Source: Cunninghamia lanceolata (lineage: Eukaryota > Streptophyta > Pinopsida > Cupressales > Cupressaceae). Taken from it: a DNA stretch of 64,000 nt. The stretch covers positions 496,001 through 560,000 of the forward strand of contig BSBN01000297.1 of assembly GCA_027924645.1 (NCBI GenBank), written 5' to 3'. How positions within the stretch are numbered: the first letter of the stretch is position 1; every line of letters starts with the position of its first letter. Below are positions 32,560-44,452 of the stretch, one piece after another. Under the pieces are notes generated by a model that had not been told where the DNA came from, ran no database searches, and was given only the letters and a program-made list of their open reading frames with translations. A program made the translations under genes and the position numbers.

Positions 32560-33927
32560 ATGAATCCCATTAACTGAAATGGGTAGAACTTTACCATCTA
32601 GCCTTGACAAAATAAAGGCATTTGCTTGCTTGTTGTAGGTGATGATGTATGGCCCACTCCAAAGTGCATCAAACTTGGTGTGGCTTCCTAGTTTGGCTCA
32701 GTCAGCATCCCATTTCAGAACAAGATCACCTTCTTTGAAGGTCTGGACTTTGGCTCTTTTATCAAAATATCTCTTGGTCTGCATCTAATGCTCTTCTAAT
32801 GTGATCATGGCTGACTGCCTTTGTTCTTCTAATTCAGTTAATTTAGCCATTCTGACAGACCTTGCATCCTCTCCTTCCGACTCTAATTGATGAGCCAAAT
32901 CTAGTGTAGGAAGCTCTAAGGATATAGGCAATCTAACCTCTCTTCCATACACCAGAACAAAAGGAGAGTTCCTAATGGCCCTCTTGTATGTGATCCTTTC
33001 AGCCCAAAGAGCTGATTTGATCTTATTGTGCCACTGCCTCTGATTTGTTTCCATGGTCCTCTTCAGAATTCTAATCAGGTTCTTGTTGGTAGATTCAGCT
33101 AGCCCATTACCTTGGGGGTAATAATTGGATGAAGTCTTCAAGAACACATTATATTTAAGAGCCCAATCAACAATCCTAAAACCAGTGAATGCTTTTGCAT
33201 TATCAGAAATAATAGTATGAGGAGCTCCAAACCTTGTCATGATTTCTTCCAAGAAATCCATGATAGATGACTCAGTGGCCTCCTTGAGTGGGATTGCTTC
33301 AACCCAACTGGTGAAGTAATCCGTCACAGTCAAAACCCACCTGTGACTAGCACTAGAAGCAGGGTTTATCATGCCAATGAAATCTAATCGCCACTGTGAG
33401 AAGGGCTGATCAGCTTGAATAGGGTGAAGTGGAAGTGCTGCCAATCTTTTGTTTCCAGCAAAGAGGGCACACTCTTTGCATTTTCTTACCCATACACGGG
33501 CATCATTGAATAATGTGGGCCAAAAGTAACCTGCCCTCATTATTTTCATTGTTGTAGCTCTAGTAGAGAAATGGCCAACAGCTGGGCCAGCATGAAACTC
33601 ACTGAGAAGTCTATCAACTCGATTTTTTTCTATGTATCTCAATAAGACTCCATCTAAATTTCTCTTGAAGAGAACACCATCTACCAAAGCATATGGGATA
33701 GACTGCAGCCTAAAATGTCTTCTTTTGGCTCTGTCTAGTCCATAGGGATACTCACCAGTGGATAGGAAACTAGCAATATCTACCATCCAAGAACTCACAA
33801 CTGATGGCTTAGTCGTAAGTTCCTCCTCATTCAAATGGTAAGATGAATTCACTTCATCTATTAATGTCTGAGCTAGCTGTTCACACAATCCTTTGCCTCT
33901 AATCAACTTACTGGCTTTGATGATCAC
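32560..33927 (-). pseudogene. Tat integrase
   Basis: The N-terminal HHCC zinc-binding domain is intact (EFHAGPAVGH, then CKECALFAGN; about 33455-33600). The catalytic core has Asp in WRLDFIGMI, Asp in IISDNAKAF and Glu in GNGLAESTNK, so the D,D-35-E triad is complete. The frame is open for 380 codons to a stop at 32785-32787. Homology continues directly (QTKRYFDKRAK, then GPYIITYNK) to about 32560, so the C-terminal domain is cut off by one nonsense mutation plus one more near 32700. The start of this frame is still within the RNase H-integrase linker, as expected for a polyprotein. Confidence 0.93.
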
Positions 33928-34317
33928 ATCATACTCCAGGATCTTAGTGACCTAGCTGGCTCTCTTTTCACTAATTTCTATCCCCATTATATAGTCTCTC
34001 ACACTAGGATGAGAAACCAAAACTTTAATGTGATTATTTGCCAACATATATCTGAATTTTTTTAAAGCTCTGACAATGGCAAATACCTGTTTGTCCATGG
34101 GGTTGTATCTGACCTCATAGTCCTTTAAGGTTTGACTAAAGAAAGCCAGAGGCTATTCCAGTCCCTGTTCATTCTGTTGCATTAGGACAGCAACAATACT
34201 GTTCTCTCCTCCATATACATAAAGGACAAAATCCTTCTCATAATTTGGGTTCATGAGAGTAGGTGCCTGAGCGATCTCTTCTTTGATCTTCTCAAAACCA
34301 TCCTTCCCTTCCTTAGT
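33928..34317 (-). pseudogene. Tat RNase H (degenerate, Ty3-type position)
   Basis: Between RT and integrase the minus strand reads LMNPNYEKDFVLYVYGGEN, then AVLMQQNEQG, FFSQTLKDYEVRYN and AIVRALKKFRYML. The fold pattern is that of Ty3 RNase H, but the first catalytic Asp (normally D-A-S after the first strand) is Tyr-Gly. Loss of RNase H catalytic residues at this place is known in Tat elements, which carry a second RNase H. Stops occur near 34152 and 33953. Confidence 0.82.
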
Positions 34318-35601
34318 TCATCTGAAGGCTACATCTTTCTTAAGCATAAGGGTTAGAGGCTTCACCAAGCCAGCGCAGTTAGGGATGAACTTCCTAACAA
34401 AGTTGATCTGCCCTAGAAATGATTGTAAAGTTTTTTTGTGAGCAGGCAGGGAAAGAGAAAGGAGAGCTGATATCCTCTCGGGGTCTATGGATATCCCATC
34501 CTCAGACACTATGTGACCCAAAAGCTTACCCTGGGCAACAGCAAAAATACATTTCTTGGGGTTCAAAAACACCCCAAACTCTCTGCATCTCTGGAAAACC
34601 TTTTCCAGATGCTCCATGTGATTTTCTCCTTTCTTGGAGAAGACTATGATGTCATCCAGATAAATCAGGATGAATCTGTTTATAAATCCTTTGAAGGCAA
34701 TATCCATTGCCCTTTGAAATGTGGCACCAGCATTAGACGGACCAAATGGCATCTTTGCATATGCCATGGTTCCCCATTTGGTTGTGAATGTTGTCTTAAA
34801 TCTATCCTCCTCTCTGACAATGATCTGGTTATAGCCAGAGAAGCCATCCAATAATGAAAACCTCTCTGCCCCTGCAACCATTTGCAAAATTTGATCCATA
34901 GAGGGCAAAGGGTAGTGATCTTTCAGAGAAGCATGATTCAGGTCTCTGAAGTCTACACATAGCCTAATCTCTCCAGTTTTCTTTCTTACTGGCACTAGAT
35001 TAGCCACCCAAGTAGAATACTTGATGGGGAAGATAATCCTTGCTTGTATGAGCTTAGCGAGCTCTTTCCTCATGAGCGGCTCGATTTTTGGATTAATAGG
35101 CCGCTGCTTTTGGCGAACTGGCTTGCAATTAGGATCCAGATCGATGGCATGCTGAGCCATTTTTGGATTAAATCCTTTAAGATCTTCATATGTCCATGCC
35201 AAGACATCGTTATATTTCTGGGCAAGCTTTATGAATTCTTGCTCTTCTGCATCGCCGCATACCTTTCCTAGTAGCAACTCCTTGTCTTGGGCGACGGTTA
35301 CCTTCTGGTAATCCTCTCTCTTGAAGGTCATGTTATTCCTTTCACCCTTGAACTCATTATCACGGCTGAAGATGGCCTCAGGGGTGACTAGACCCTTGGG
35401 CAGCTTGTTTGATTTGAGTTGGATGATCTGATCACCATAGCACTCCTTCAACCTAGACTGCGTTATGGAAGAGAACTCTGCTTCATTCTGAATGAAGCTT
35501 ACAATCTGCTCATTGTTGTCAAAGACCTGCCAATGGATATCATTATCAGGAACAGATGGTCTGACAACAATCCTCACATGCTGATCAGGTCCTTGAAACA
35601 A
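34318..35601 (-). pseudogene. Tat reverse transcriptase
   Basis: A 427-codon open frame covers the RT linker (about 35250-35601), fingers and palm. Conserved steps are KPVRQKQRPINP, LVPVRKKTGEIRLC, SLLDGFSGYNQI, MPFGPSNAGATFQRAM and the catalytic YLDD (about 34660), with both Asp present. The thumb (KLLGHIVSEDGI, FLGQINFVRKFIP) completes the domain. The frame stops at 34318 just past the thumb, where the RNase H begins. The frame differs from that of protease and the upstream RNase H-like domain, so at least one frameshift lies near 35600. Confidence 0.94.
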
Positions 35602-36319
35602 GTCTGTAGGTGGAGAAAACTAAGCCCCCACTGTTGCTAATTGATCAACATCAGCATTTAATTTTCTTGGGATCACCTGGAGGTTGAAAGCATCGAAGCT
35701 CTCAAACAGGTCCCAAACTCTGTCTATAAGCTCTTAGAAGCTGGTTTTTTGTTGCACATCTCTCTCTGACTTGGTTGACCACCAATTCAGTATCACCAAA
35801 AATCTCTAGATGCTTGATTTTATTCTTTTCTGCTATCAATAGGCCATGGACCAATGCCTCGTACTCTGATACATTATTCATGCAAGAAAAGTGCAGCCTA
35901 TGAGCAAAATGCAACTTCTTACCAGTCGAAGAGACTAGCAAAACACCTACACCAATCCCATTTCTACTCTTTGCACCGTCAAAGAACATCTTCCATGGGC
36001 CATTGGAGTCATCACCTGGTTTAAGTACAGAAGGGACTAAAGGATCCCCTTCATGGATCATGTAGTTTCCCAAGTCAGTTGCCTTGGTGGTATCATAAGG
36101 ATCAAAATTTTCATGACCTCTTGCCCACTCATCAAGAAATAGGTCAGGGATAGGAAGAGGTGAAGGTTCTGCCTCAATAGGTTCTAAGTCATGTACTTCC
36201 TCACCCTGGATCATGACATGTGGGTTCACCATGTTGTGGTCATAATTCTCCACATGATAGTTTGAAATTGGTTCAGCCTTAATGGTGACCCATGTGCCAT
36301 ATCTGGTCCTCAGCAGCAT
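35602..36319 (-). pseudogene. Second RNase H-like domain (archaeal type) upstream of RT
   Basis: The minus-strand frame to 35702, and a short homologous continuation to about 35610, encodes an RNase H fold. The first strand FFDGAKSRNGIGVGVLL supplies Asp, EYEALVHGL supplies Glu and IFGDTELVVNQV supplies Asp, so three catalytic acids are present. The tail (IPRKLNADVDQLATVGA) fits the end of this domain. It is in the same frame as protease, separated by one stop at about 36323. Placement between protease and RT differs from the better-known Tat order, where this domain follows the first RNase H. The likely role is to supply the RNase H activity lost in the downstream domain. Confidence 0.88.
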
Positions 36320-36325
36320 GTGAGA

Positions 36326-37267
36326 CTAGTCAAAAAAAAGGTAGCCACCTACCTTGGCTGTGAAGTCCCTTGGCATGTAAATGGCAAAGAAAGGAGGAAG
36401 ATCAATGATTGATATGTCCTGCTTAAAAGTTAGGTTTGGACATGCATGTAGAGTCAAGTCCAGTCCCTTGATCACTCCTATGGTGTTCACAGAGGTGCCA
36501 TCTAACTGTAATACTCCTGATGAAACAGGGGCATACTTGATGCCTAACGCATCTGCTATTTTCTTGGGCATGACTAAAACACTAGCCCCAGAGTCAATCA
36601 TACAATTGTGCACTAAAAACTTCCCAATGATCAAGGACAAGTAGGAAGGAGATGGTTTCTTAACTGTACTTACTTGTCCCTCACTTGGTTGCACAAGACT
36701 AACAGGGATCTTCTCTTTCTGCTTTGTTGATGAGTCTGATGCTGCTAATTCAGCTGATGGAAAGTGCCTTAAGGCCTCTTGTAATAGATCCTTTTGAGAA
36801 GGGATGGACATTACTTCCCACATAGAGACATTGATATTTGTCTTCTTCATCTGTTCCACAATATTTAATGGAATAGAGGTTGTGTTGTGCATTGAGGGAA
36901 TCCATGTTCCCTTCTTTGTTTGATCTGTAGCCTGTTCAGTCACTTTTGAGCCTGATGGAGTTTCTTTTGTAGCAACAGATCTACTATCCTGAACTGGAAT
37001 TGTGACACTGGCCACGTTTTCCTTTGGAACAGGCTCTTTTTGTAACAGAGTAGGCATGGGGCTAGCCTCCAACTGCCTCTTCTTTGACCTGATGTTGTCT
37101 GCAATGGGCATAACAACGTTATCCATGGGCTGATTAACAGCACAAAAATCTTCAAAAGTCCATAGCATCATGCTGGCATCAGAAGTAGCCTCATTTGATA
37201 CTTCAGGGTTGTTATTGGCTGCCTCTGATGATGATGCTTGATGAGTGTGAAAGTTTTGCACCATCAA
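36326..37267 (-). pseudogene. Tat protease region
   Basis: The open frame of 313 codons starts shortly after the gag zinc knuckle. Its first two thirds are low-complexity linker (Ser, Thr, Lys, Glu). The retropepsin domain lies at about 36380-36650: MIDSGASVLVMP holds the catalytic D-S-G, and a later hydrophobic strand LDLTLHA fits the second half. The frame ends at a stop that separates it from the RNase H-like domain in the same phase. Confidence 0.88.
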
Positions 37268-38559
37268 AGCCCTCTCTTGTGCTCCAAAAGCACAAGAGGA
37301 CTGATTATGAGGTTGGTTGCAGGGGTAGCACCAATTTGCCTCCTAGGCCAGATTATTTTGAATAGGGACTAAAGCCCTAACTAGGTTCACAGCTGGTATC
37401 TGTTGTATAGGTCTAATGGTTTGTAAAGGTTATGCAAGGTTAGGATTTTGGTATCTATTTTGTTGGTAACCCTGATTCCAGTTCTGATTTCTATTAGAAT
37501 TATACCCTTGGTTCCAATTTAAATTCGATGACTGCCCCTGACTATAATTTTGATGAGGCTTGGGAGCAGTTTGAATAGCTATACTATTCACTATGTTGGT
37601 CAAATTGGCCATTAGGGTCTTAAGATCACTCTCTTCTCGAGAAAGAGAGGACGTTGAAGCTTTAGGATAGGAGCAATAATGGATTGCTGGGATGAGGATG
37701 GCAACTCTGGAAAAAGGGGTACAGGGGGTCTGGGAGCAATTTTTCTAACCTGTATTAAACAATTTTCTGCTTTTAGAGCTGCCTCATAGCCAACAGGTAG
37801 AGTCTCAGCACCCATGGATTGCATCATCACTGCAATGTTAGAATTCAAAGCTCTTACAAAGTACAAGAAAGCACCTTGTGGAGATGGCATGAGGGTAGCT
37901 GGAATTCTCTCCCATGTCCTCTGGAATCTGAAGTTGAAGTCTGCCAGCATCTCACTTGGAGCTCTTTTGATAGTTGTCAATTGTTCAAGCAATGAAACAT
38001 TGTCTGCCCTCTCTCCAAACTGTTTGTAGAGGGCTTCTCTTAGCTCGTCCCAAGTATGTATTGAAGCAGGGGTCAAGCTCCTAAACCATTGAAGAGCTCT
38101 CTCTTTAAAAGATGAGACCATGAGCCGAACTGCAACATCTTCATGTTGTCTATGATGGACTGAGCATACATTAGATATGTCTTTGATATGTTCAGTAGCG
38201 GTAATAGAACCATCACCCGTGAAGGGTGAAACACTTTTCAGGGCTGCAGCTGGTATATCATTGTATGCAGCCAAATCTAATGGACTTCCTCCATTAAAGG
38301 TCACAAAAGGCAAATTCCTTGCCATCCTAGGGATATTCAAATTCAGTCTAGGGATATGCAAGCTTCTTCTATTATATTGAAATCTAACAGGAGGGGGTGT
38401 GGATTGAGCCCTTGAATGAGGTAAAGTAAGGTTGGTATTCCTTCTTGTAGGAGATCTAGATAACCTAGACCTTCTCCTTGAAGCAGCAGCAGATAGTTCA
38501 GTGAATTGAAAGTTACCTCTTGAAGATGCCCTGGTTTGCACAGGCATAAAAGATGGCAC
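37268..38559 (-). pseudogene. Tat gag
   Basis: The start is taken at 38559 (MPSFMPVQTRASS), about 140 bases inside the 5' LTR. A basic Arg/Ser-rich N-terminus (residues 1-80) precedes the gag domain: FTGDGSITATEHIKDI, then LMVSSFKERALQWF and WDELREALYKQFG, followed by LADFNFRFQRTWERIP. A frameshift at 37612 moves to a Gln/Asn-rich stretch (37430-37612). A CCHC knuckle of the form CYPCNQPHNQSSC lies near 37305-37345, just before the protease frame. Confidence 0.9.
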
Positions 38560-38700
38560 TAATCAGGACCAGGAGCTTGTAGAGTCACCAGGTGCATAAA
38601 ATTTCTTCCAATATGCAGAGTACTGAGAAGAACACCAAATTCTCAGTCTAATTCTTTGATTGCTTATGCTTAGAGTCCCACCAGGCGTGTCAGAAACTGC

Positions 38701-40607
38701 TGTCACATAGATTTGCACCCAATGTTGAAAGCTTTTAGGGCTCCAACAATCTAGTGAAACGTTGAGATGACCTCCAGGTGTGGGACCCTATAGGAAGGCC
38801 AATTCTCTAAAGAGAGGCTAGTTCCTTTGCTGAATATGAGATTCAGCGATCCTAAGACTAAACCTAATCTATCCACCTGTTTAGAAAAAGAGGAAGAGGG
38901 AGTAAAACTGAAAGTAAAGGGAGGTGATACACCAGGTTTGAATATAAAAGCTCTCACAGAATTAAGAAAATGCACAACAGAACCAAATATAACTGATAAG
39001 TACACACAGATTTAACTAATCCTAACAGAGGTAAGGAGCAAGCAATGGTTGAGAGGAACGAAGTATTCACAGACAAACCATCCTTAGATTTACACAAAGT
39101 TAAAAACAGCACAAAGAGGTGAGAATAACCAACATATATTCAATTAGAAGGCACGGTTATAGTAGAGAAGGGTTCTGTTTGAATACAAAATGAACAAGTA
39201 TCCAACCTTTATTACATTTCTCAAAGATGCATATATAGCATTTAAGCACTTGACCTAAGTCAATTACAATAAATTCGCCCCATGGGCTGTCAGAAGAAAA
39301 CTTATGCCAGAAGGGACGCCTACCTGCAAGACTTCAATGCAGAAAAATATCTGAATCCATCGAGCAGCTAGAAGATATTTTGAGTCTTCAATGCGAGCAG
39401 CTGAATCACTCACCTGCTACAATTAATGCGAAATATCTGCCTCTAGAAAGTTTTAGCAATACTTCAAGTTGGCCGCTGATATGTCTTGTCGGTCGAGTCT
39501 GCATATTCATCTTTAGTTGGCCACTATCTTGATATCCGAATGTGCATATCCATATCTGAATCATGATTTTTGGATCGTAATTTCACGGTGAGAATATTCC
39601 TTAAAAGCCTGCCAAATGAAATAGGACAAAAATCTAAACACTTATGCCTTTTGGATTATGTAGAAATTCCTCAGGATGAGGGAGATATTTGCGGTCAAAG
39701 TTACAATCAACAGGCATAAGGATATCCATGAGCATCTTCAAGGTCTGCACCTTCACAAATATCCGGATGATATAGCCCGACCGCATACAATAGTCTTAAG
39801 TTCTTAACATCCTGATATCCGGAGGCACCCGTCAAATTTACCTTCGCAGCATGGAGGGGCTGTCATTCACATGAATACCCGATGTTAGGATATTAACTTG
39901 ATATCCGGATATTAACTTAATATCTGGATGCTTCTTTAATACGCCACCTTTGAATATCCTAATGATGTCATCGGCATGAACTTTGTTGGAGAGGAGATCT
40001 GGATGACATCATCAAGATATTAGCACTGCAGGATAATATATCAGTGGCAGAATGTCTGGATGACATCATTGTCATATGCACTTCTTTGGGGAGGGGACAG
40101 GATGATGTCATCGAGACATTCGCAAAGGGCATGGACATTGGGAAAGATCCGGACATTAGGAATTATCCAAATGTTAGGAAACCATCCGGGTAGTTACTAA
40201 GGTCCGCACATTTGGAAAGCATCCGAATGTTAGTTAAGATCTGGATGTTAAGAAAACATCCAGATATTAACTAAGGTCCGGATACGCGAAAGATATCGGG
40301 ATTTTAGCTAAGGTCCGGATATTAAGATAATATCTAAATGTTAACTAAGATTCGGATATCTGGACATTAAATATCCTTACCAAAATGTCCAAGTATGAAG
40401 ATGAAAATCCCTTCAAAGGAAGACATTGAAGGCAAAAGGTTTCTGGGTTTTTTGCAAGGATTCTCCAGACGAGTTTTTAGGGATTTTTGCAGGGTAGAGC
40501 ACTGGAATTTGGAGGGATTAAGGTCTGCAGGGCCATATTCCAAGGGATATCTAGGAGATTTTCAAGGTGAACTATTTGACTTTGGACAGAGGAAAAATGG
40601 GTCAACA
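38701..40607 (-). repeat. 5' LTR of the Tat element (1,907 bp)
   Basis: It is bounded by TGTCACATAG and GGGTCAACA and matches 30393-32291 throughout. I could not assign a primer site with confidence; a TGGTGGGACTC-like stretch lies a short way inside (minus strand, about 38670-38685). Confidence 0.93.
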
Positions 40608-40612
40608 AGAAC

Positions 40613-41118
40613 AGTGATACTTAATATTTCACCCTAGGAATCTTATGGGAGGATGTTCCCATCAAATACAAAGATTCTTTTTTTGATTTTGACAGGTATT
40701 TTGCAAATTTCTTTGTTGCTATTGCCAATGTTGTTTGTAGCTTTTCACCCAGTAAAACTAGAACTCTCAAGATAATCATATGGAAGGGTGTTTCCATCAA
40801 ATACAAAGATTCTTTTTTGATATCAATAGGTATTTTGCAAATTTCTTTGCTGCTTTTGCCAATGTTGTTCATAGATTTTCCCCACTAAAACAAAAACTCT
40901 CAAGATGGAAGACCCTACAAATTATATAAGAAAAGATGGTACATGAGAAGAAAGAACCAATAAATGTGTGTTATTGCAACTCATTTAGTGCCAAGTCTCC
41001 AGTTTATTTCCTTTCTAGTTATTACAGTCATTTAGATTGCGGCTTACTGCCAGGTAGAGTCCCAATCATTGTATGCTCTCGCCTTGCTCACATCAGGATC
41101 TCTGTGATCAGAAAGTGC
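40613..41118. other. Flank shared by two insertions, with a tandem duplication
   Basis: This 0.5-kb piece separates the Tat element from the chromovirus. It carries two copies of a roughly 130-base segment (about 40643-40774 and 40778-40906). Each contains CATCAAATACAAAGATTC, GGTATTTTGCAAATTTC and ACTCTCAAGAT. No gene is recognised. Confidence 0.6.
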
Positions 41119-41123
41119 GAGGG
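41119..41123. repeat. 5-bp TSD GAGGG, left copy
   Basis: GAGGG is repeated at 49391-49395. Confidence 0.9.
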
Positions 41124-42420
41124 TGTGAAGTGCCAAGCTACTTTTTTTATGTTGATAAATGTTTGATAGAATGCCACTGGCAAGCACTGCAATTTTCTAA
41201 TTATTTTTGGTGTATTGTTCTTGTAAATGTTTGACAAAATGGCAATAGAGTAAAATGCAAGAAATTTGATTCTATTTTCTTTCAAACATATGAAGCACAA
41301 CATTATTATTTATCTTTAAGATACATATATCTAGTTGATACAAAAACTAAATGCTTCTACATATGAAATACTAACCACATTAATGACTGTATCTTCTCTT
41401 ACAGATGTAATCAGAATATTTGAAGCTCTTATCTGCTACTGGAATTGTTGATATTATCCACCAAGGTCCGAACATGTAACCAAAATCCCTTACATCAATT
41501 GATAGGCCATTGTTGTAGTAGTACGACCCCTATATTCTTCTCCAAATAGCTACGATTCACATTATAAGAATGTGTTTCCTTATAAAGGTGGCAGCTAAGG
41601 TTATTGGGCCCTAAGACCCTTGTTACATAAAGCAACCCACTTGCTATGATCTCACGCCTCCCTTGAAACACTATAAAGTCTGCCAATATTTGTACGGCCA
41701 GCAAGTAATCATAAAACCTATTTGGTATGGCTAGCTTAGGCCATAAATATGGGGCAATTGGGATAGTATGAGATGGTACAACTAGCTGAAAACAAACTCC
41801 CGCTATCAATAAATCAATATTAATTATTTGCTTTGCAAATTTTTTTGATAATCCTTCAATTTGCAACTCCATCGAATACCAACAATACAAATTTGGAAAT
41901 GATATTTCAATGCTTCAGCACAAATCTCCACAATCTTCAATCGTTCAGCACACCTGTGACTCTTGTGTGAATTCGCTCACAAATTAGCTAGGAGCATTTC
42001 TGTCTTCGAAACCAATCTTTGTCGTAGGGTTTTTGTCCTAAGGCAGAAAGATGAACAATTTTCTCAATCTCCAAAGCTAGGGTTTCGAAAATAAAATGCC
42101 AAGAACGAATTTCTCTTTTGCAATTCTCCTTTTTATACCTTTTTGAATTGAATGAAATATTATATTTCATTTTCTCGCCCCTTCAAAAGTGACTTTTAAT
42201 TTAAATTTTCTTTTGGGCCTCAAAATAAGTCGCTTAATAATAAATTGTTCATCTTTATAAAATAATTAATTAAATATAAGTTGCCTGTAACATGAATAAT
42301 TTTAGACAGCTTAATTTAATTAATTAATTATTCCCTTTCCACATCCCCATTTAGCCTATGTGAATTAAAATAGGCTAAGAGTCTTCACCAATTACTTATG
42401 CCTGCAAAGGGGACATTACA
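41124..42420 (-). repeat. 3' LTR of the chromovirus (1,297 bp)
   Basis: Left end TGTGAAGTGCC, right end GGGGACATTACA. Near its right end it has TAGCCTA...TAGGCTA, a paired motif 16 bases apart. A TATA box on the minus strand is at 42130-42137. About 1.2 kb is shared with 47560-49390. Confidence 0.9.
42130..42137 (-). promoter_or_regulatory. Putative LTR TATA box
   Basis: The minus strand reads GGTATAAAAA. The same site is at 49100-49107 in the 5' LTR and, as TATAAAAG, at 60021-60028 in the related solo LTR. A GACGAAAAC-like motif follows about 100 bases downstream in each. Confidence 0.6.
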
Positions 42421-42436
42421 GTCCCCCCTTCCTGAA
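42421..42436 (-). promoter_or_regulatory. Polypurine tract of the chromovirus
   Basis: The minus strand reads TTCAGGAAGGGGGGAC directly before the LTR start TGTAATGTCCCC. Confidence 0.82.
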
Positions 42437-42961
42437 ATTGCTTGCCCTCAAGCAATTGCAGATTTGGATGCTAAAGTACCATTCTCCTTCCCAAGTAGCA
42501 TCTTTTGGAAGCAAATCCTTCCAACGAATCAAATACTCCCTGATGCTTCTACTTCTCAACCTTCTCTCCTATACATCTAGAATAGCCTTAGGTACCAAAA
42601 TCAATTTACCTTCCTCATCCAACGGTGGAAGCTCAGGTGAAGGTGAAATATGTTGCCCAAGTGCCTTTTTGAGGCACGAAACATGAAATACATTGTGGAT
42701 TTTGTTGTGCTCCGATAGCTCTAACTCATAGGCAACCTCTCCTATCCTCCTCACAACCCTGTATGGCCCATAAAACTATGGTTTCAACTTCTTTGCTCCA
42801 CTCTTCTTTAAGGAATATTGCTTGTAAGGATGCAACCGCAAGAAAACCAAGTCACCAACCTCAAAAGATCTCTCCAATTTGTGTCTATCTGCATAGATCT
42901 TCTATTGGTCTTGAGCCTATTGGAGATTTTCCTTAAGTGACTTCAGAATATCCTGACTCTC
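42437..42961 (-). pseudogene. Chromovirus integrase C-terminus and chromodomain
   Basis: On the minus strand a VGDLVFLRLHPYK-like stretch and [18 protein letters not shown] lead into [13 protein letters not shown]. After a frameshift near 42569 the chromodomain is readable at about 42450-42560 (REYLIRWKDLLPKDATWEGE). The segment closes the polyprotein just before the polypurine tract. The chromodomain would bind methylated histone. Confidence 0.85.
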
Positions 42962-43760
42962 CTAGACCCAATCCTTGGCCTTTAAAACCCTGCTACCAGC
43001 AATGACTACATCCACAAAAGATGTGACATCATACCCATACAAAGCTCTAAAAGGAGTCATGCCGATAGACATGTGATAGGTGGTATTGTAGCAGTGCTCA
43101 CCCAAATATAACCACCTAATCCAAGCCTTCTGCCACCCTGCTACATAGTTCCTCAAGTATCCCTCTACCCACTTATTAACAATCTCAGTCTGCCCATCTG
43201 TCTGTGGGTGATAACTAATGCTCAAGGTTAACTCAGTACTTGTCAATTTGAAAAGCTCCTGCCAAAACATACTAAGAAACCTATTGTCCCGATCACTAAC
43301 AACATTCTTAGATACACCATGGAGTTTGAACACCTTTCTTAAAAACAACTCTACAATTTGAGGTGCCTTAAACTTGGAAGATATGGCATAGAAATGAGCA
43401 TACTTAGTCAACTTGTTTACCACAACAAAGATGCAATCCTTACCCTATACCTGTGGAAGATCGGCGATGAAATCTATAGATATGCTCTCCCATTTTTGCT
43501 TTGGTATAGGCAGGAGTTGCAACAGTCTTGCTAGGAAAGTATGTTCTGACTTGTTCTGTTGACAAGTCAGACACAACCTAACATGCCTCAAGACATCATC
43601 TTTGAGTCCCTTCCATGTGAATCTCTCCTTGATCTGCTTGTAAGTCTTAAAGTAGCCAGGGCATCCTGCTAAAGCTGTGTCATGAACAACTCTCAATATC
43701 TTCTCCTTCATCTTGGATTCTAGAACAAGGTAGATTTTGTCCTTGTATATATACTTGCCA
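42962..43760 (-). pseudogene. Chromovirus integrase
   Basis: Two frames cover the integrase. 43445-43711 holds the zinc-binding domain (VHDTALAGC, then CLTCQQNK), in which the second His is Cys, and the first core Asp (IDFIADLP). 42962-43423 holds the second Asp (VVSDRDNRF) and the Glu (TDGQTEIVNK), both intact. One stop near 43443 separates them. Relative to the copy at 3861-4520 the core is better preserved, but the altered zinc site suggests loss of function. Confidence 0.9.
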
Positions 43761-44452
43761 TCCTATATCTTCTATTCCATGACATCACAAGCAAAATAAT
43801 TCTTGGAATATTCAACCAAGAGATGAGCCTTCCAATCTACTGCTATCTTTGTCATTGAGCACAAGGTAGGCTTTCTGGATAGGGCATCTGCAACTACATT
43901 CCTTTTTCCCTTAACATATTCAATATCAAAATCATAGGCCTGTAGTTTGCTTACCCACTTTTGTTGCTTTTTGTTCAAATCCTTCTAGTTGAGGAAGTAT
44001 TTCAAACTGTTATGATTTGTCTTCACCACAAATTTTCCCCCTACCAAGTACTGTCTGAATTTAGCCAATGCATGCATAATGGCTAACATCTCCTTATCAT
44101 AAATGGAAAATCTTCTTTCTGTCTCTTTGAGCTTCCTACTCTCAAAAGATATACGATGTTTGTTCTGCATTAGGATAGCTCCAATGCCCTCACCAGGAGC
44201 ATCACACTCCAACACAAAGGGTTGAGAAAAATCTAGCAATACTAAAACTGGACACAAACTCATTACCTCCTTGAGCTTGTCGAAGGTTTGTTGTGTTGCA
44301 TCTGTACAAATAAAAGACCCTTTTTTGGTCAAGTATGTTAAGGGTGCTGCCAGTTGTGAAAACCCCCTAAGGAATCTTCTGTAATAATTGCACAAATCGA
44401 AGAATCCCCTCAAATGGGACAATGTCTTGGTGGCCAATCCAAAATAGCTCAA
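43761..44452 (-). pseudogene. Chromovirus RNase H
   Basis: The frame 43985-44452 begins in the connection (LRGFFDLCNYYRRF) and runs through VLECDAPGEGIGAILMQ, which has the first catalytic Asp, and EMLAIMHALAKFRQYL with the Glu. A stop at 43985 and then 43772-43978 ([17 protein letters not shown]) complete the domain with its final Asp. Confidence 0.9.

Larger units (their letters stand above)
30393..40607 (-). mobile_element. Complete-structure Tat-type Ty3/gypsy retrotransposon (10.2 kb)
   Basis: Two LTRs, full gag-pol content and an AGAAC target duplication are present, all in minus orientation. Order on the minus strand is LTR, gag, protease, RNase H-like domain, RT, degenerate RNase H, integrase, LTR. 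RT wording such as LCVDFRDLN-x2-SLKDHYPLP and SLLDGFSGYNQI is typical of the non-chromovirus Tat group. In a 111-base LTR comparison (from 30411 and 38719) I count 10 mismatches, so insertion is not recent. All genes carry at least one stop or frameshift. Confidence 0.95.

Noticed and set aside
34419..35271. Plus-strand open frames opposite the Tat RT
   Set aside because: They are antisense shadows of the RT frame.
40936..41166. Plus-strand open frame of about 75 codons
   Set aside because: It crosses the chromovirus insertion site (41119-41123), so it cannot be one old gene.
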